From positions 1 to 64,000 of the forward strand of contig JABYQU010000067.1 in the NCBI GenBank assembly GCA_022264855.1: a DNA stretch of 64,000 nucleotides, in the 5' to 3' direction. The position numbers and the translations under genes were made by a program. Below are positions 22,251 to 34,772 of the stretch, piece after piece. This stretch comes from Lenzites betulinus (Eukaryota; Basidiomycota; Agaricomycetes; Polyporales; Polyporaceae). The notes beneath the pieces were generated by a model. It was not told the origin of the DNA, did no database searches, and saw nothing but the letters and a program-made list of their open reading frames with translations. How positions within the stretch are numbered: position 1 is the stretch's first letter; each line of letters starts with the position of its first letter.

Positions 22251-22677
22251 CTTGACGGCGGGAAATAGAGAGAAGGCGCGTGTGGGTGACCAGATAGCAG
22301 CAGTACAGCTGTCTCTGAAGCGGCGAGAGGGGGCCTTCGAGATATATACGGGGAGGGGATGGTGGTGGGGAGAGGTTAACTTGGACTCGCCGCGGCACGC
22401 AGACTCGCCCCTCGACTCAAGCGCCCGTTGTCCGGACCGGCGGCTAATATCCAACGTACTAGTACCCAGAAAAGCGTACTACTAGTACTTTGTTTCACTC
22501 TCCCAGCAGATTCTAGATATATGGTATACATCGTATGGGCAACAAATAGCAGCAAAACATGTCACACAGCAACTACTGATGGCAGACGAAGAACTGAACG
22601 TGTGCTTGTCCCCAACGACGAGCAAAACGACACAGCAGATGTCGATACCGCTGACCCACCTTGATATTCAACGAATA
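22251..22677. other. Intergenic region
   Basis: This lies between the 5' end of CHS5 and the 3' end of the FunK1 gene, both on the minus strand. It should hold the CHS5 promoter. No ORF or repeat of note. Confidence 0.5.
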
Positions 22678-25310
22678 TTAATGGGAACGCGATTCCTCAG
22701 TCTGTGGTATTAGGCCTCTTCCTACTCGGAGACGCGGCTTCGCCACGGTTCCTGTCGCCTTCGCAAGCTTCCCCACCGGCGGCGACATGGGCGGAGGAGG
22801 ACGGCTGCGTAGTCGTTCGCTGCGGCGCGACGACTCGGGGTCGTCTCGTTGGCGTTTGAGTGTCTGTGCCTGCTTGATCTTCTCCCCGACCACTGGCGTC
22901 TTGGCGGGAGACGCAGGTCGCGGAGGGACGAACGTAACGAGCGAGCTCTCGGTTTTGTCGAGGAGCGAGTAGACCTCGGGGAGCTCGTTCTCAACCCTAT
23001 CGCCACTCGCGAGGGTAGTGTGCGTCGCGAAGAAATCACTCCAGAGCTTTTCCAGATTCTCCGTCACTCTCCAGATAAGGGACGACTCTGCGGAGGGGAA
23101 TCCGACGCGGCCATGAAGGTCCATGGTGTCATCTAGGTATTTCTGCAGGTCAGGATTTGTGAACTTGATCCACTCGGTCGACACGCGGCCGACCCTGTTG
23201 GCCATTTTTCCAGCTCCTCCCCGGAGCCCATCATCCATGTCCATAGATTCATCGAACAGCCGTTCTATGACCGCTTCCAGGCTCACGTCATCGAGGTTGT
23301 GGGGCAAGTAGAGCAAGGCACAGTATAGCACCACGTAGAGGAGAGACTCCATATCGTCTTCGAGAGTGTGGGGCTGTTCGGGTTTCCATAGAACTTTAGC
23401 GGACATGAACTTCCATGTACCCTTGTATGCCCCCATCAGCTCTAGTAGATCTGTCTAACGAATGAATATCGAACTTACCGTTCTATTCCTGTTGATCGAG
23501 TTGCCTTCGGAATCGACAGCAGAGGAAGTCTCCCAATCGATGAGATAACCCTTACGCGTATCAGAGCCTGGCTCCTTCACGAGGACAATATTTCCGATGC
23601 TGATGTCCCTGTGAATACGCTGAGCTTTGCTTAACGCATCTTTCATGGCTAATAAGGTCAGCCCCTGATGTCAATAAGTAGCTAGGAAGCGGGCTTCACC
23701 TTGGAATACGTCGTAAGCCGCATGTAAAAGTTCATTTGTGCCCTTCAAGCGTCGCAGAGGGTAGCCAACTGTGCCAAGAACGAGTCGGTAGTGTACGTGG
23801 GTCGACACAGAAATGTGCCGACCACGTATGGAACAGACCCAGGGTGATGCATCGTAAAGATCTGTCTCTGTATACTGAACTGGCGATGTTGCAGTTGCGA
23901 TCCATGAGTTTTATCTGAAGACCAGAAGAAGATTGTGTGACGTACTCTTCAGAAGAACGGGGGAATATTGTTGATGGACATCCGCTTCGGCAACAAATTG
24001 CGGGATATTTCGAACGCCGGCAGCATTCAGTTCGGCGATGAGAGAACCTTCCCGTTCCCTGTAGGGGCGCCACGTATCCTTGAGGAAGACGACGCGCCCA
24101 GAACTTGCTTGGACTGCCCAATAGCCGCGGGTGGTTCGGCCCACGAGATTCAAGGGAGACGTGACGGGCCTGGAGACCAGATAGCGCTCGACAGCTGGCG
24201 TGGTACTCGATGAGATGTCCGTAGAGTTCTCCACAAACATATGTATCGCGTAAACACATCCTGCTTGATAGTGTTCGGTCGCAGCCCTAGTGAGGTCGTC
24301 GTCTTCAACGTTGAGCTGATCCTTGACGTGCTTGGTGACGGCGTCTCGAAACAAACCTTCTTCCTTTGCACTAGCCATCTCTACAGACACGTCGTGTCCG
24401 CGTTCGCGGTCAGTCGCGAGGGCAAACCGGGCGAGAAACTCGGCGAGCAGGTCCGGGAACGTGTGAATGTCGAACGACTCGGTGACGATGATCCCAGAGC
24501 GGTCCCATCGCAGGAAGCGCGCACAGGAGCCGGCCATGGAGATCGAGAAGAGGAATGTACGATGCTGGCGAGCTTGTATCTCCAATGCGTACCCGATGTG
24601 TTGTCCGAACGCCCTCTCGGCGCGACGTTTGCATTCCTCGACGTGGAAATGGGTAAAGAAGTCGTGAGAGCGCCGTGTCTCGATGGTGGCGTCCGGAGGG
24701 GGGTCTGCAAAGACATCAAGAGCGATATCGGGCTTGACCTCGAAGAACAGTTCCGCATAACCAAGCTCAGCGCGAGCTGAGATGGGTGTTTCGCGCACAC
24801 GTTCGACATTTTGACGTGTGTAGCAGCAAATGTGCGGTTTCATCAAGCCGGGGGTGTGAGGCTCCGTGGAGCGCTCTGAAGCGTTCTCAAAGACCAGTCC
24901 CGGAGCACGGCTCTTACGCTCTGTAGACCTGTTCAGAGCAGCAAGCTAATGAGGGTATCAGACGCAACCGCGCAGGTAGGGCAAAGAATACAGACCAATG
25001 GGTTGTAAATGTCCGACGGCTTGGAGCCGCTCGATGGTACATCCTTGAACGCGTTCTTGCTGGTCAGTATCTCTTTCTCCCTGTCCGCAGGAATTGACGG
25101 TAAGAATGCGTCCATGAACGCCTGCACAGGCATTGGGCCGACCGTGCAGTCTCTGGAGTCTTTTACAAGCCACCTGTTGCGAGAGTACGCTCTCTTGGGT
25201 TCCAATCCCCTTGTGTGTGGTTGGTCGTCGTCCAGGGCCATCGGGGCGTTGTAGACTGCGCCGAAGGTGGCGAGTGGCGCCGAGGGTGGGAGGGTGTGCC
25301 CAGTCTTCAT
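22678..25310 (-). CDS. FunK1-type fungal protein kinase, multi-exon
   Basis: Reading leftward, exon 1 is 25310-24996 (ATG before KTGHTLPPSAPLATFGAVYN), and exon 2 begins at about 24918 and runs to about 23950. Further exons cover about 23915-23705, 23645-23475 and about 23420-22678. The N-terminal part is the FunK1 pre-kinase region (LGYAELFFEVKPDIALDVFA, SISMAGSCARFLRWDRSGII). The kinase core is visible in order: HYRLVLGTVGYPLRRLKGTN, the catalytic loop RIHRDISIGNIVLV (HRD...N), the Mg-binding LIDWE in place of DFG, and a TGTWKFMSAKVL activation segment with DDMESLLYVVLYCALLYLP. The C-terminus is a basic Pro/Ser/Arg-rich tail. FunK1 kinases (PF17667) are expanded in Agaricomycetes; substrates are unknown. 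The catalytic residues look intact, so the enzyme is probably active. Intron borders in the middle are approximate. Confidence 0.85.
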
Positions 25311-25666
25311 CTTCAAATCAGCAGCCAGAAGAGCGGTTGATATACGTTATGCACAAGTTCAGGGTGTCTCCGGGTTTCTGGCAGAGGAGGAGTTAGTAAA
25401 TGTCCAAGGTGGCGGCGCGCGGGCGCGTCTATTATAGTAGTTGGTGAGTGGCGCGGCCCATGTTCCTAGAAAGTCTTGTCTTGTGTGTATCATCGCGACT
25501 GCTCGGATGTTATAAACTCAATTTCATCCTAGTCCACCGACTCGCACAAGAAGGTCAACGGCATCTCAAGGCAATCAAACAGAAATACCACAAGTATACA
25601 GACAACAACCCGCACTGGGTAGTACCAGGTTCCACCAATTGGAGCCTGAGACATCGAAACAAGTGC
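25311..25666. other. Intergenic region
   Basis: This is the 5' side of the FunK1 gene and the 3' side of the DUF4470-MYND gene, both minus strand. No other feature is visible. Confidence 0.5.
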
Positions 25667-28600
25667 TCATTCCGTCGCGACGCAAGCGGGCTTGTGTTTC
25701 TTCCAGTCCGACTTCTGACATCCCTGGGAGCAGTAGGCCACAGCCTTGCAGCGTGCACACCTCCGCAAGGCGTCGCCTGACTTAGAACACCTCGCGCATC
25801 GAGTTGCTCCACCGGCGGAGTCCTCAGGCTTCCCGTCGTGCGTGGCCGCGCGCACCTGCTCGGCCGCATCCCTCACCTCGTCCCGATCAAGTATAGGCTC
25901 CAAGTACGGCACCGGGAAGAGCGGGGACAGCGCGACGCGGGTGACGAACGGCGCGAGCTTCTTCCACAGCGGCACCTCGTGCATTCCCTTGACGTCCTTC
26001 CCGCGCCCGCAGCTGCACAGCGGGTCCCCCGCCTCGATATCAACCTCGAGCGGGATCCTGCCTTGCGCGGCGTACTCGCAGTTCCGCCCGTGCTTCCACG
26101 CCGCGCGACACCGCTCGACAAGCGCGGGGAGGAGGTGCTTCCACGTGCGCATCTCGTCGCCGTACACCCGTACGACCTCCACAGGCTTCTCCATGACCGC
26201 GCGGAGCGCCGGGCCTGCGGCGTACGCCAGCTGCGGGGTGAGGCAGAGGACGAATGCGTCGCAGACGACGGTGTGGCACGCGAGGTCGTAGCGCAGCTCG
26301 CTGACGAAGAACATCGTGTCCATCTTCCCGCCGGACGCTTCGTCGCGCAGCGCGAACACGCGCGAGCGCGGCCCGCCTTGTATGCCCGCAAAGCGCACCA
26401 TGATGGAGTGGATCGTGTCCTTGACGAGCGCGAGACCAGAGAGCGATTTGGCGGTCCGCATCTTCCGCTCCCGGTCCGACATCTGCAGGCTGATGTGCGG
26501 GTTAAACCACTGGCGGGCGGGGCTTGTGAGCGTGGTGACGTCGAGCGCTGGAGACCGGTCGAGGGGCACTCTGTGCATGTTCCACGGGAAGAGCGTGTTG
26601 TCGGTCCGGATGACAGGGAACGGCGTTGATTTCAGGGCCCACGCTTTTGGGTACGGCATCGCGACGGGCACGACGACCTGACCCGCGTGTCAGTGAGAGT
26701 CTTAGCGCATCACGAGCAAGACATACCTCGATGTATGAAGACTTGCGCGCCAGGCGTACTTTCTGCTGAGCACCGACGACAGGGAGGGGATAGACGAGGT
26801 CCTGCACGCGGCCTCCCAACGCGACGCGCATGGAGAACGGAGAGGGCTGCGTCACGACTGGGAGTGCGCCCTGCGCGAATGTCGCCTTTGCGTCCGTGTC
26901 TTCTACTAGCAGTCTGGCCGTGAGCGATGCCACGCTGTTAGTCTTCCCGTCTAGGTCGACATGCACAAACGTGTGTGTGCCGATGCTCGAGCTTGCACCT
27001 GCGGCCCGGATACTTGTAGGTGTTTCTGTCGACGACGAGGCGCGTGCCAGGACGGCCGGACGGGCCTCGGGAACAATATGAACGTGCTGTGTGTCGGACA
27101 GAGATGTAGAGAAGATGGCGAGCATGATCCCAAGTACCGACGCATACGTTTTCGTAGTGGTCAGGGTGGATTTAACGTGGAAGCCTACGCTGATCTTCCC
27201 GGGGTCCGGCACCACATCGGTGAGCATCCATGTATGAACGACGAAGGACACAATGAGCGGGGACGTGTCCGTGTCGAAGGCTGCATCCGCCTCCTGGATT
27301 ACCACGGATGGACTGGCAGGCGATCCTGTGTTGATGATGGTGCCGAACGTTGAAGACACGGACTGGAAAGCGCACTCGAAGGCGCACGGGCCTGTTGCCG
27401 AGACCACACAGTGGAGAGGCGGCGTCTGGGCCTCTGCCTTGGCTCGCAGTACCGCAAACCTTTCCTGCGGGACAACAAGGTAGATTCGCACGAGCGGCGG
27501 GATCGACGTCCACTGAGACAGCCGACCGGGGGCGGCACGCGGCGGCGCGACGTACGTCGGAATGGTGTAGACATGGTGGCGATAAAACTGGACAGCAAGG
27601 TCCTGGTGGTAGAGGTTGTCGAATGGATGTGATCCGCTGGGCGCTCCGGAAGTCACTATCTCATCAAGGAGGAGCCGCATCGTCTCGTTCCATTGCGCGT
27701 CGGAGAGCGGAAGACGCATGTGGGCCAGACGGAGGAAGAGCGCAAATGTCTCTCTAGAGTGACGGGAGATGGCGGAGTCAGCGACGGCCTTTTCGCGATC
27801 TCCAGCTTTCTGTATCTTCCAGAAATTAGTGGGATCCTCGGCTCCAAAGAGCCGATGGTAGGCGTCACACAGAAGAGAAGCAAGTTGCTGGGAGTCGAGC
27901 TGCAGGCTGGGGGCCTGTACCATACGGCGCAAAGCCTCCACATGCGGATCGCTTGAATGGGGTCGTTTCCAGGTTATGATCTGGTGATGCTGCGGGGTAC
28001 TTTTAGTGTTGAATGCGTCCAGGATAACCTCATTGAGGTGGCATGCGGTTGTAAAACCGGAGAGCGCATCAACGGGACAAACTCCTAGGAGGATAGTAGC
28101 CGTAGAGATGTCGGTTAGCAGCAGTGACAAGAACTGGGTAGCTGGGTCCGAGCGATGCGCGAGTAGAAACTCCGTGTACAGAATACCACGCCAAGGGTCT
28201 GAGGTAGCCAGCAACGGGATCGTGGATATGAGGATGTTGAGGAGCCCTACATGGTCTGAAAGGTTTGACGTATCCACGACGTCGAAAAGCGTTGGCGCGC
28301 GGCGGTCGCGATATTCTTTGACATGGAGGACAAGAGGTTTAGACGTCCAAGGGGCAATCGGTGGCGCCACATCGCGTACACTCCAGGTAGACAGTACGCT
28401 TGCAATATGGAGAGCGTCGCCCAGAATGAAGCGGATTAGAAGAGAGCCCGGCGAAGACTTCGTCCGGGCCAGGAAAGCTTGGCACCACTCTCGAAACTCC
28501 GCCTGAGCTGCTGCAACGGCTTGCTGGACTGAAGGGGCACTCGTGCGGTTCCCGTAAAGCGGTGCAAGATGGAAGCCAGCCAGCGGATCTGTACCATAGT

Positions 28601-29457
28601 GTACGTAGAAGCCCTCGCCGCGGCGCGAGCACAGGAAGGTTGGGTTGGCATGGCGAGTCTTCGGGCTGGGTAGATCGTTTTCGGGAGCAGTCGATCCTGT
28701 TCGCCAATAGTGAGAGAAATGCTCTGTGGCGACGGGCACGGCGTCAAGTAAGAGAGGCCCGGCCGATCGAGCAGAGGAGAACATGAAGCTAAAGTCGCCG
28801 TTGTGTTTGATGACCTCCTCTCGGCCGGTGTCCACCATCTTGCGAGCAGCGGACGCGCGCGATCTCCCAGCTGGGCTTGACAATTCCGCGTACAATGACC
28901 ACAGACGCCGGAATGCGAGGAGGGTTTCTTCTGTTCCTACCCGAAGAAAGGCACCGTAGGGAGACGCGTGCCAATCTTCTGGTGTCGCAGAGCATGCGAG
29001 GAGCTTGTCGCATTGCGAGAGAAGGGCGGCGTGCGCGTTGTCGTCGAAGTACAGGTGAAAAAAGATATTCCAGATCATCGTCTCGGCGACGTTGTCGATG
29101 ATCATCGTGTAAAGCAGCGCATTTCTCGCTACGACACGGGGATGAGTATGGCAATGGACATTCGACGAGTAGACAAACCTAGGACACCCGGGTCATAATC
29201 GCCGCACGTGAAGTCCAGCTTTCGCGTGACTGTTGGAGTGAAGATGAGACCGCGGAGGAACAGCGAGGTTTGCTAGCGGGCTTACTTGATGGAGACTCGC
29301 AGAAGACGGTGTACAACACATTTCTCGCGTCACCACAGGGAAGCAAGAGGATATTGGCGGGTACGTCCGGTGGTAGATCGCGAGTCAGCGAAACCGCTGG
29401 CGTGTTTCCGATGGGATAGAAGTAGTATCTCCCGGGCCAGTACAACGGCGAGGCCAT
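25667..29457 (-). CDS. DUF4470 and MYND zinc-finger protein, four exons
   Basis: Exons leftward: 29457-29286, 29229-29179, 29128-26727 and 26677-25667; GT-AG junctions keep frame and give 1211 aa. The N-terminus carries a DUF4470-type module: FYPIGNTPAVSLTRDLPPDV, ILLLPCGDARNVLYTVF, then RKLDFTCGDYDPGVLARNAL across two small introns. A long central region of unknown fold follows, encoded by one 2402-nt exon. The C-terminal residues 1169-1207 form a MYND zinc finger, starting CARCSKSGDALRRCARC and ending CQKSDWKKHKPAC, with all expected Cys/His ligands. MYND fingers mediate protein-protein contacts. The DUF4470-MYND pairing is common in basidiomycetes but its function is not known. The uninterrupted 2.4-kb exon is unusually long beside genes with 50-200 nt exons. 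Confidence 0.88.
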
Positions 29458-30310
29458 GGAGGACTTTGCAAGTGCGTTGGGGAATGCGTAGCAAGAATAA
29501 TGGCCGAATGAATGGATTTTGCTGCAGAGTAGTTGGGAGGGACGAGCGAGAGAGCGCAGGGACTCGCCGTTGACGTTGGAGTGCTACAGACACGGGCCGC
29601 CTCGTGGACGGCATCGCGTTGAGTGCTGCGGTAATGGGAATCGAGACCAGTGAAATAGATCTTAAGTATAAATGTTAGGCAATTAGCAACCCCAGACGCA
29701 TGCTGTCGTTGCAGACGAGGTGCTCGCACCAACCATATTGGCAGTCGCCGACGGCCTAGCCTACAAGCGCAGTCACTGAGCATATAGAGGATTTCATATG
29801 GACGGTGGACGCACTGCGACCACGTGTGCGATATCATCCTCTTTCGGCGTTACAGGTACCATACACTGTCCGAGGATTTCCTTGTGCTCTGGAGCATTTG
29901 AGGAGGAAACTCGCACTGTTTGGCGGCCGGGATAGCAGGCGGGAGGATCTTGTCAAGAAAGGCTTGATACTCGACACGAATGGTGGTCCCCATGTGCTTG
30001 ACTTCCGTCGACGGGATCTGTGGAGCGCGGCATGTGTTCAGATGCGTCGACGTCGCTCAGTCGCGCACTATGTGCGTGCGTCACGGTATTCGGAGTGGCA
30101 GTGACTGAGTGAGTGGAAGGAACCCCGGTGCTGGTGCAGCATCGGCGCTTAGGCCCTTGGTCGGACATGGCTTGGCGCCCAACATATGTTCGAACACGGT
30201 TTCTTATATGCTCACGCGCGTTTGTCAGTGACTGGTGAAATTTCAATTACTGGAGACGTGCACCGTTCGTGGCTACGAGTGCAATGATTCATTTGGACAA
30301 AAAGCAGAGA
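29458..30310. other. Intergenic region
   Basis: This holds the promoter of the DUF4470-MYND gene and the 3' side of the tRNA gene. Short ORFs on both strands show no recognisable domains. Confidence 0.5.
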
Positions 30311-30382
30311 TTCCGACACGGGGAATCGAACCCCGGGCTATCGCGTGAGAGGCGATAATGTTAGCCACTACACCATATCGGA
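30311..30382 (-). tRNA. tRNA-Glu (anticodon CTC)
   Basis: The 72-nt minus-strand sequence folds as a full cloverleaf without intron. The acceptor stem TCCGATA pairs with TGTCGGA and the discriminator is A. The D arm is GGTGTAGTGGCTAACAT-like. The anticodon stem ATCGC/GCGAT encloses CTCTCAC, so the anticodon is CTC (Glu, GAG codons). The T arm contains GGTTCGATTCC, which also serves as B box; the A box is TGGTGTAGTGG. An identical copy is at 32593-32664. Confidence 0.97.
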
Positions 30383-30514
30383 TTATCATAAGCAACAACG
30401 CTGGAGTCGATAGCGCGTATAGACGTGCTTCGCTGGCCCGAACAGCTTGAATGAACGCGTTCTTACTAGACTACACTCACACTCACTCCGCCACCCGACC
30501 TCTTCCCTGCGCCC

Positions 30515-31642
30515 ATGGATCCCATCCCCATCCCCCGCCAGCCGCGCCCCGACGCCCCCATCCGCACAAACTCCAGCGGCAGACCCATCCACGACGACCG
30601 CGCCGCCAGCGCCGCCCCATACCCCAAGGTGCCCCGTCCATCCTCCCCGCACACTTCGCGTTCTGACCGTCCCGGATCCAGGTCTCCGTGTCCGCGCACC
30701 GGGGGACGCGATACAAGGACAAGTGCGTGCGTTTCTCCCGCCGTGCGGTGCGTGTACGCTGACCGCGCGTAGGTTCGTAGCGCTGCGCGAGAAATACGAC
30801 ACCGTCACCGCCGTGCGTACTCTGCGCTGCTCTGGGTCTTTGGGCGAATGTAGCGTTGCCATTTCTGACGATGACGCGTGCAGACACACGAAGAGTACGA
30901 GCGCGAGCTCGTCCGCGCGGACGAGAAGCTAAAACGCCTGCAAGAAGAGTGCAAGTCCGTGCTCCCCCTCCACCCCTCCTGCACCACACCCGCGTACTGA
31001 CCCCGCCCGCCCGCCCCCAGCCTCCTCCTCGACGCAGTCGACATCGCCGTCCCCGCACAGCCCACGCTCCTGCACTACCTCACACAAGACCCCATCCCGC
31101 CCCAATACTACTCCCACACCGTCTCCGTGCCCTCGAACCTGCCCCCCGAGGCGACCATCCCGCAGCACCTGCCCCCCGGCTCCGGCGCGCCGCCCGCCCG
31201 CGCGCCGACCCCGCCGCCCGTGCACATCCCCCCGCCCCCGCCGGCGCAGCATATCGGCCCGCACGCCCTCGCGCACCCGCACCCGCTCTCGCGCTCGCAC
31301 TCCCACGCGCACGCACATGCGCACGCGCCGGGACCGCCTGTGCATATGCACGCGTCGCCCCCGCAGGTGCACCCGCACCCGCAGGCGCCGCCCCCGCCGC
31401 ATACGCATATGCAGCAGATGCAGCCCATCATGGTCGAGCAGGTCGTCATCGCGCCGCCGGCTGCGGCGCCTACTGGCCGGGGACGCGGGCGTGGCAGGGG
31501 GCGAGGGCGGGGCAGGGGCAGGGCCGCCGCTGCTGCTGCGAACGGACATACGGGACGCGGTCGCGGGAGGTGAGTTGCTCTGCAAATTGGTTGCGCTGAT
31601 TTGTTAACGGTTTGTTCTTGGTGATACAGCCGTGGCTCTTAG
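30515..31642 (+). CDS. Small coiled-coil protein with His/Pro- and RG-rich tail (possibly INO80F-like)
   Basis: Join: 30515-30628, 30682-30722, 30773-30812, 30884-30954, 31021-31569, 31630-31642; all GT-AG and in frame, giving 275 aa. The N-terminus is polar, followed by a charged coiled coil (RYKDKFVALREKYDTVTATH, then EYERELVRADEKLKRLQEEC) that ends in a conserved-looking LLLDAVDIAVPAQPTLLHYL. The C-terminal half is low complexity: PPP runs, alternating HAHAHA and a (GRGR)n tract followed by Ala5. Coiled coils of the EKYxxVTxxHExYExEL type followed by LLLDA occur in proteins annotated as INO80 chromatin-remodelling subunit F-like; I offer this only as a possibility. RG tracts suggest nucleic-acid binding. 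The last exon adds only four residues. Confidence 0.7.
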
Positions 31643-31906
31643 CTGAGCCACTGTTCATAGCAACTGCAGCCTCCCCATCTACTTGTTGACATGTACCATA
31701 GGTGTTGTGCAATCGTAATCGCCTCATTCGGTCGCAAAGAATAAGGCATTTTCTTGGAAGACTATACGCTCGAGCAGCGAAGTTCTGCCATGCTAGACCT
31801 TATCCAGTCCAGCGCGAATCGAGTACAAGATCCTCGTTCTTCCGATTAAATCATACAGGTACCCCACATCTATCGTTACATTCCCATCCTACATCCACTC
31901 CTGGTC

Positions 31907-32373
31907 CTACTGCACCTGTCCCGCCCCAGGCTGTCCCCCAGCGCCCGGCCCGTCCGTCTGCACGCCCACGCTCGTGTTCTGGCCTTGGTCCAGGTTCCGC
32001 GCGGGCAACGGCGGGGGCGCCGTGCTCGTGCTCGTCGCACTCGCCGCCGGATTCTCCGCCGCGGTCCCCGCCACGGGCGCATTCCGCCCAGTGTGCATAC
32101 GGTTAATCCCCTGCTCCGTCTGCTGCCGTCCGATGTCGCTCTCCGCGTGCCGCCCTCCGGTGCCCGTCGCGGAGTCGACGAAGTCCATCGCGTTCCCGCG
32201 GATGGCGTTACTGAGCCCTTGTACAGTCTGGAAGCCGCCCCTGTTCGCTCGTATGTTAGTCGAGTCTCAATGATTGTGGGTGAGAGGGTAGGGAGGACGT
32301 ACTTGACGATGTTGCCGAGGCCTGCGCCGGCGCTCTGGCCGCGGGTGGGGTTGGTAGAGTTCCCGGTGGACAT
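31907..32373 (-). CDS. Small hydrophilic Gly/Ala-rich protein, paralogue 1
   Basis: Exons 32373-32303 and 32240-31907 give 134 aa. The product starts MSTGNSTNPTRGQSAGAGLG, continues NIVKGGFQTVQGLSNAIRGN and MDFVDSATGTGGRHAESDIG, and ends in a disordered Pro/Gly/Gln tail. It is soluble, very hydrophilic and has no Cys. Short basidiomycete proteins with this GA-rich amphipathic repeat pattern resemble stress-related LEA-like proteins; the function is not known. A second gene with the same start, intron position and core pattern lies at 34773-35637 on the same strand, which indicates a local duplication. Confidence 0.65.
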
Positions 32374-32592
32374 GGTGGTTATGTTGTGATGAGGTTCGAG
32401 AATGTTGTGTTATGTTTCGGTTCGAGAGGCGAGGATGTCGTTCAGTATAAGTTGAAGAGAAGCTGTTCCCAAACCCGACGAGTTATATACTCATGTGCAG
32501 CGCCACCTGGATCTGGAGGAGTGGGGCGTTGGTGCACAGCGCTATGACATCTTGTGCTATGACATCATGGTGGGGGAGGGTCGAGCAAAATA
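32374..32592. promoter_or_regulatory. Promoter region of paralogue 1
   Basis: Upstream of the minus-strand gene starting at 32373 and adjacent to the 3' side of the second tRNA-Glu. No sharp motif beyond a TATATACTC-like sequence near 32484-32492 can be pointed out. Confidence 0.3.
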
Positions 32593-32664
32593 TTCCGACA
32601 CGGGGAATCGAACCCCGGGCTATCGCGTGAGAGGCGATAATGTTAGCCACTACACCATATCGGA
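32593..32664 (-). tRNA. tRNA-Glu (anticodon CTC), second copy
   Basis: The 72-nt sequence is identical to the gene at 30311-30382, on the same strand, with the same cloverleaf and anticodon CTC. Flanks differ beyond the mature sequence except for a few bases (GATTAT upstream of both genes), so the copies are probably kept identical by selection or gene conversion. Confidence 0.97.
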
Positions 32665-34772
32665 TTATAGAAGACACAGTAACCAGGGATTATAGAGCAG
32701 CAGCTGACTTGGTGTACTACCATTAATGGGACTGCTGCTTGAAGCTGTATCGTTCCTACCACCACGAACAAGATGTCTTCGACCTTCAAGAAGTTCGCAA
32801 AGCTACCTACCGAGTGGGCCGACCCTCCGCCCTCTGGCGCGTGGAATAATTGATGCGACCATGCTGTAAACCGAACCGATACAGAATAGAATAGACAGGC
32901 CTAGGTGAAGGCAATGGTCGCAGAAGCTACTATGCGTACTAACTTTCGCCTGGGCTCGGAATTTGAAGAGGCTACCCCGCTGGGAGATTCATCAGCCGCT
33001 TCAATGACAGACATGCAGTCGACCTCAGGCATCTGCTCCGAAGCATCCGACAGCCATATAGTAAGCAGGTGGCCTCGACGATTCGGAATTTCTTGCTCAC
33101 CGCTAGTCTAGGTCCCGTAGCATTCGAGACACGTTCGTGCTCGACAAGCGAGGCATCAGGACATACCACGCCGAAAAACGCGTCTTCGAACGATTGGCCC
33201 CGCGTCGAGTGCAGCCGACTGGGAACCCGACGTCCAATGCTAACAACCCTTCCGCTCCCGCATCGGAATCTGCCGAACATGGGGCTAAGGCGGACAGAAC
33301 CGAGCTCGTCCGCCCACAACTATCACAGAAGACGTCGGTAATATGTGCGCATGCTGCCCGGCATCGACCTGAACCACCTCAATGTACGCGAGGCGTATGT
33401 ACGTGTACGACCTCGACCCGATCCAATAGGTGCACCCCACTGCTCAGTATCCGCGCACCCCGCCGCTGATCATCGTCCCGCAGGTCACGCGTGCCTCATT
33501 ATGCCAGTGCTCTGCAGCCGCGCACGGCGCCGCACCAATAGCCTGCAAGTGAATGCACCAGATGCCCGGGCTTGCCGGCTATGCGGCGAAGCTCGCTCGA
33601 CGCCGCCTTCTCCAACGCACCTTCCCGGGCGCGCATCGCGATCCGCCCTCCCCTTAGGCATTTCACTTCTCCACACGGCACACGCGCGGGCACGAGACCC
33701 GTTCCACACGCGCCTTCGACGACACAAGCCTACCGTGCCCCCTCCTCGTCGTCCATCCCAACAACGAACCCCATCGCTGTCCTCAGCTCCACAGCCGTAA
33801 AAGCTCTCTATTCAACGTTACCACTGACAGACTCCACCCCGAGCAGCCCAGGCACCCTCTTCTCGCCCCGCCAGGCAGCCGCCTCAACACATTCTGCGCG
33901 ATTTTGAATGGGTCAGACGACGCCAGCGCTGGCGCTGACGTGCCGCTCTCACCGCACGGAACATAGCGGGCCAATCATCGTCACAGCGCGCGCACGACAT
34001 TCGCGAAGGCCGACCACGACAGACTGCCGGCCCCGCGTCCAATCGGTTCGCGGGACGCCGCCGCGTCCGTCCGTCTGTTGCACACTACACACTCGACCTC
34101 GCCAGGAGGCAGGGAACGCGAAGGCGATTCGAAGCGCGCAGGCAGAGCCAGGATTAGCAAAGGTACGTCCGCCGCGTCGTTTGGGTGGCCGGGCGCGCGT
34201 GCTTCGGCTGTTTGACGGGGCAGGCACGCCCGGCATGAGAGGCTCGAGCTCGGTCGGTGCGCCACGAAGGGATCGCTCTCGTCCGGCGTGCCGATTGGTG
34301 GCCATGGATAACGCTCGGCTCGTGTGTGCAGGGCTCGGTGGGCCTCTAGGCTCGAGAGGCTGGGCCGTTCACATGCAGGTGTCTAAACGAGACAGCGAAC
34401 CGTGATAGCAAACTCGACTGGGTGCTCTACGCTTGGATCGGCAGCATTCCGGCCATTTCTGTTGCAATTCGTCCTTGTTGCGGGCCCGAGACTTCTCCTC
34501 TCGCATCAACGGCGTCCGCCCGGGCGCGACAGCGCCCCCATAGAACCCCGCATTACCGATACACGTAGAATACAATTCAGAAGCCCGCCTCCGTGACGTC
34601 AACGCGCCCGAAGACGCCCACGCCCGTATCTCCTTCTCTGCCCTCCCTCCCCAGAGTGCCGAAGTCAATCATCCGCTGCAAAGGGCGCGTGTGTATCAGC
34701 ATCAGTCGTGCGCGACGCGCCGTCTCCTTCTGGATGATGCATTCTCACCCGCTACATCTACATCTGAGCAGC
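32665..34772. other. Gene-poor stretch with one tiny ORF
   Basis: A 26-codon plus-strand ORF at 32773-32853 (MSSTFKKFAKLPTEWADPPP, then SGAWNN) has a protein-like look but no CaaX end and no family I know; it may be an exon remnant. The rest (33000-34700) is GC-rich and full of overlapping Arg/Pro/Ser ORFs on both strands with no domain content. Confidence 0.35.

Noticed and set aside
30929..31585. Arg/Gly-rich minus-strand ORF
   Set aside because: Antisense of the low-complexity exon of the coiled-coil gene at 30515-31642.
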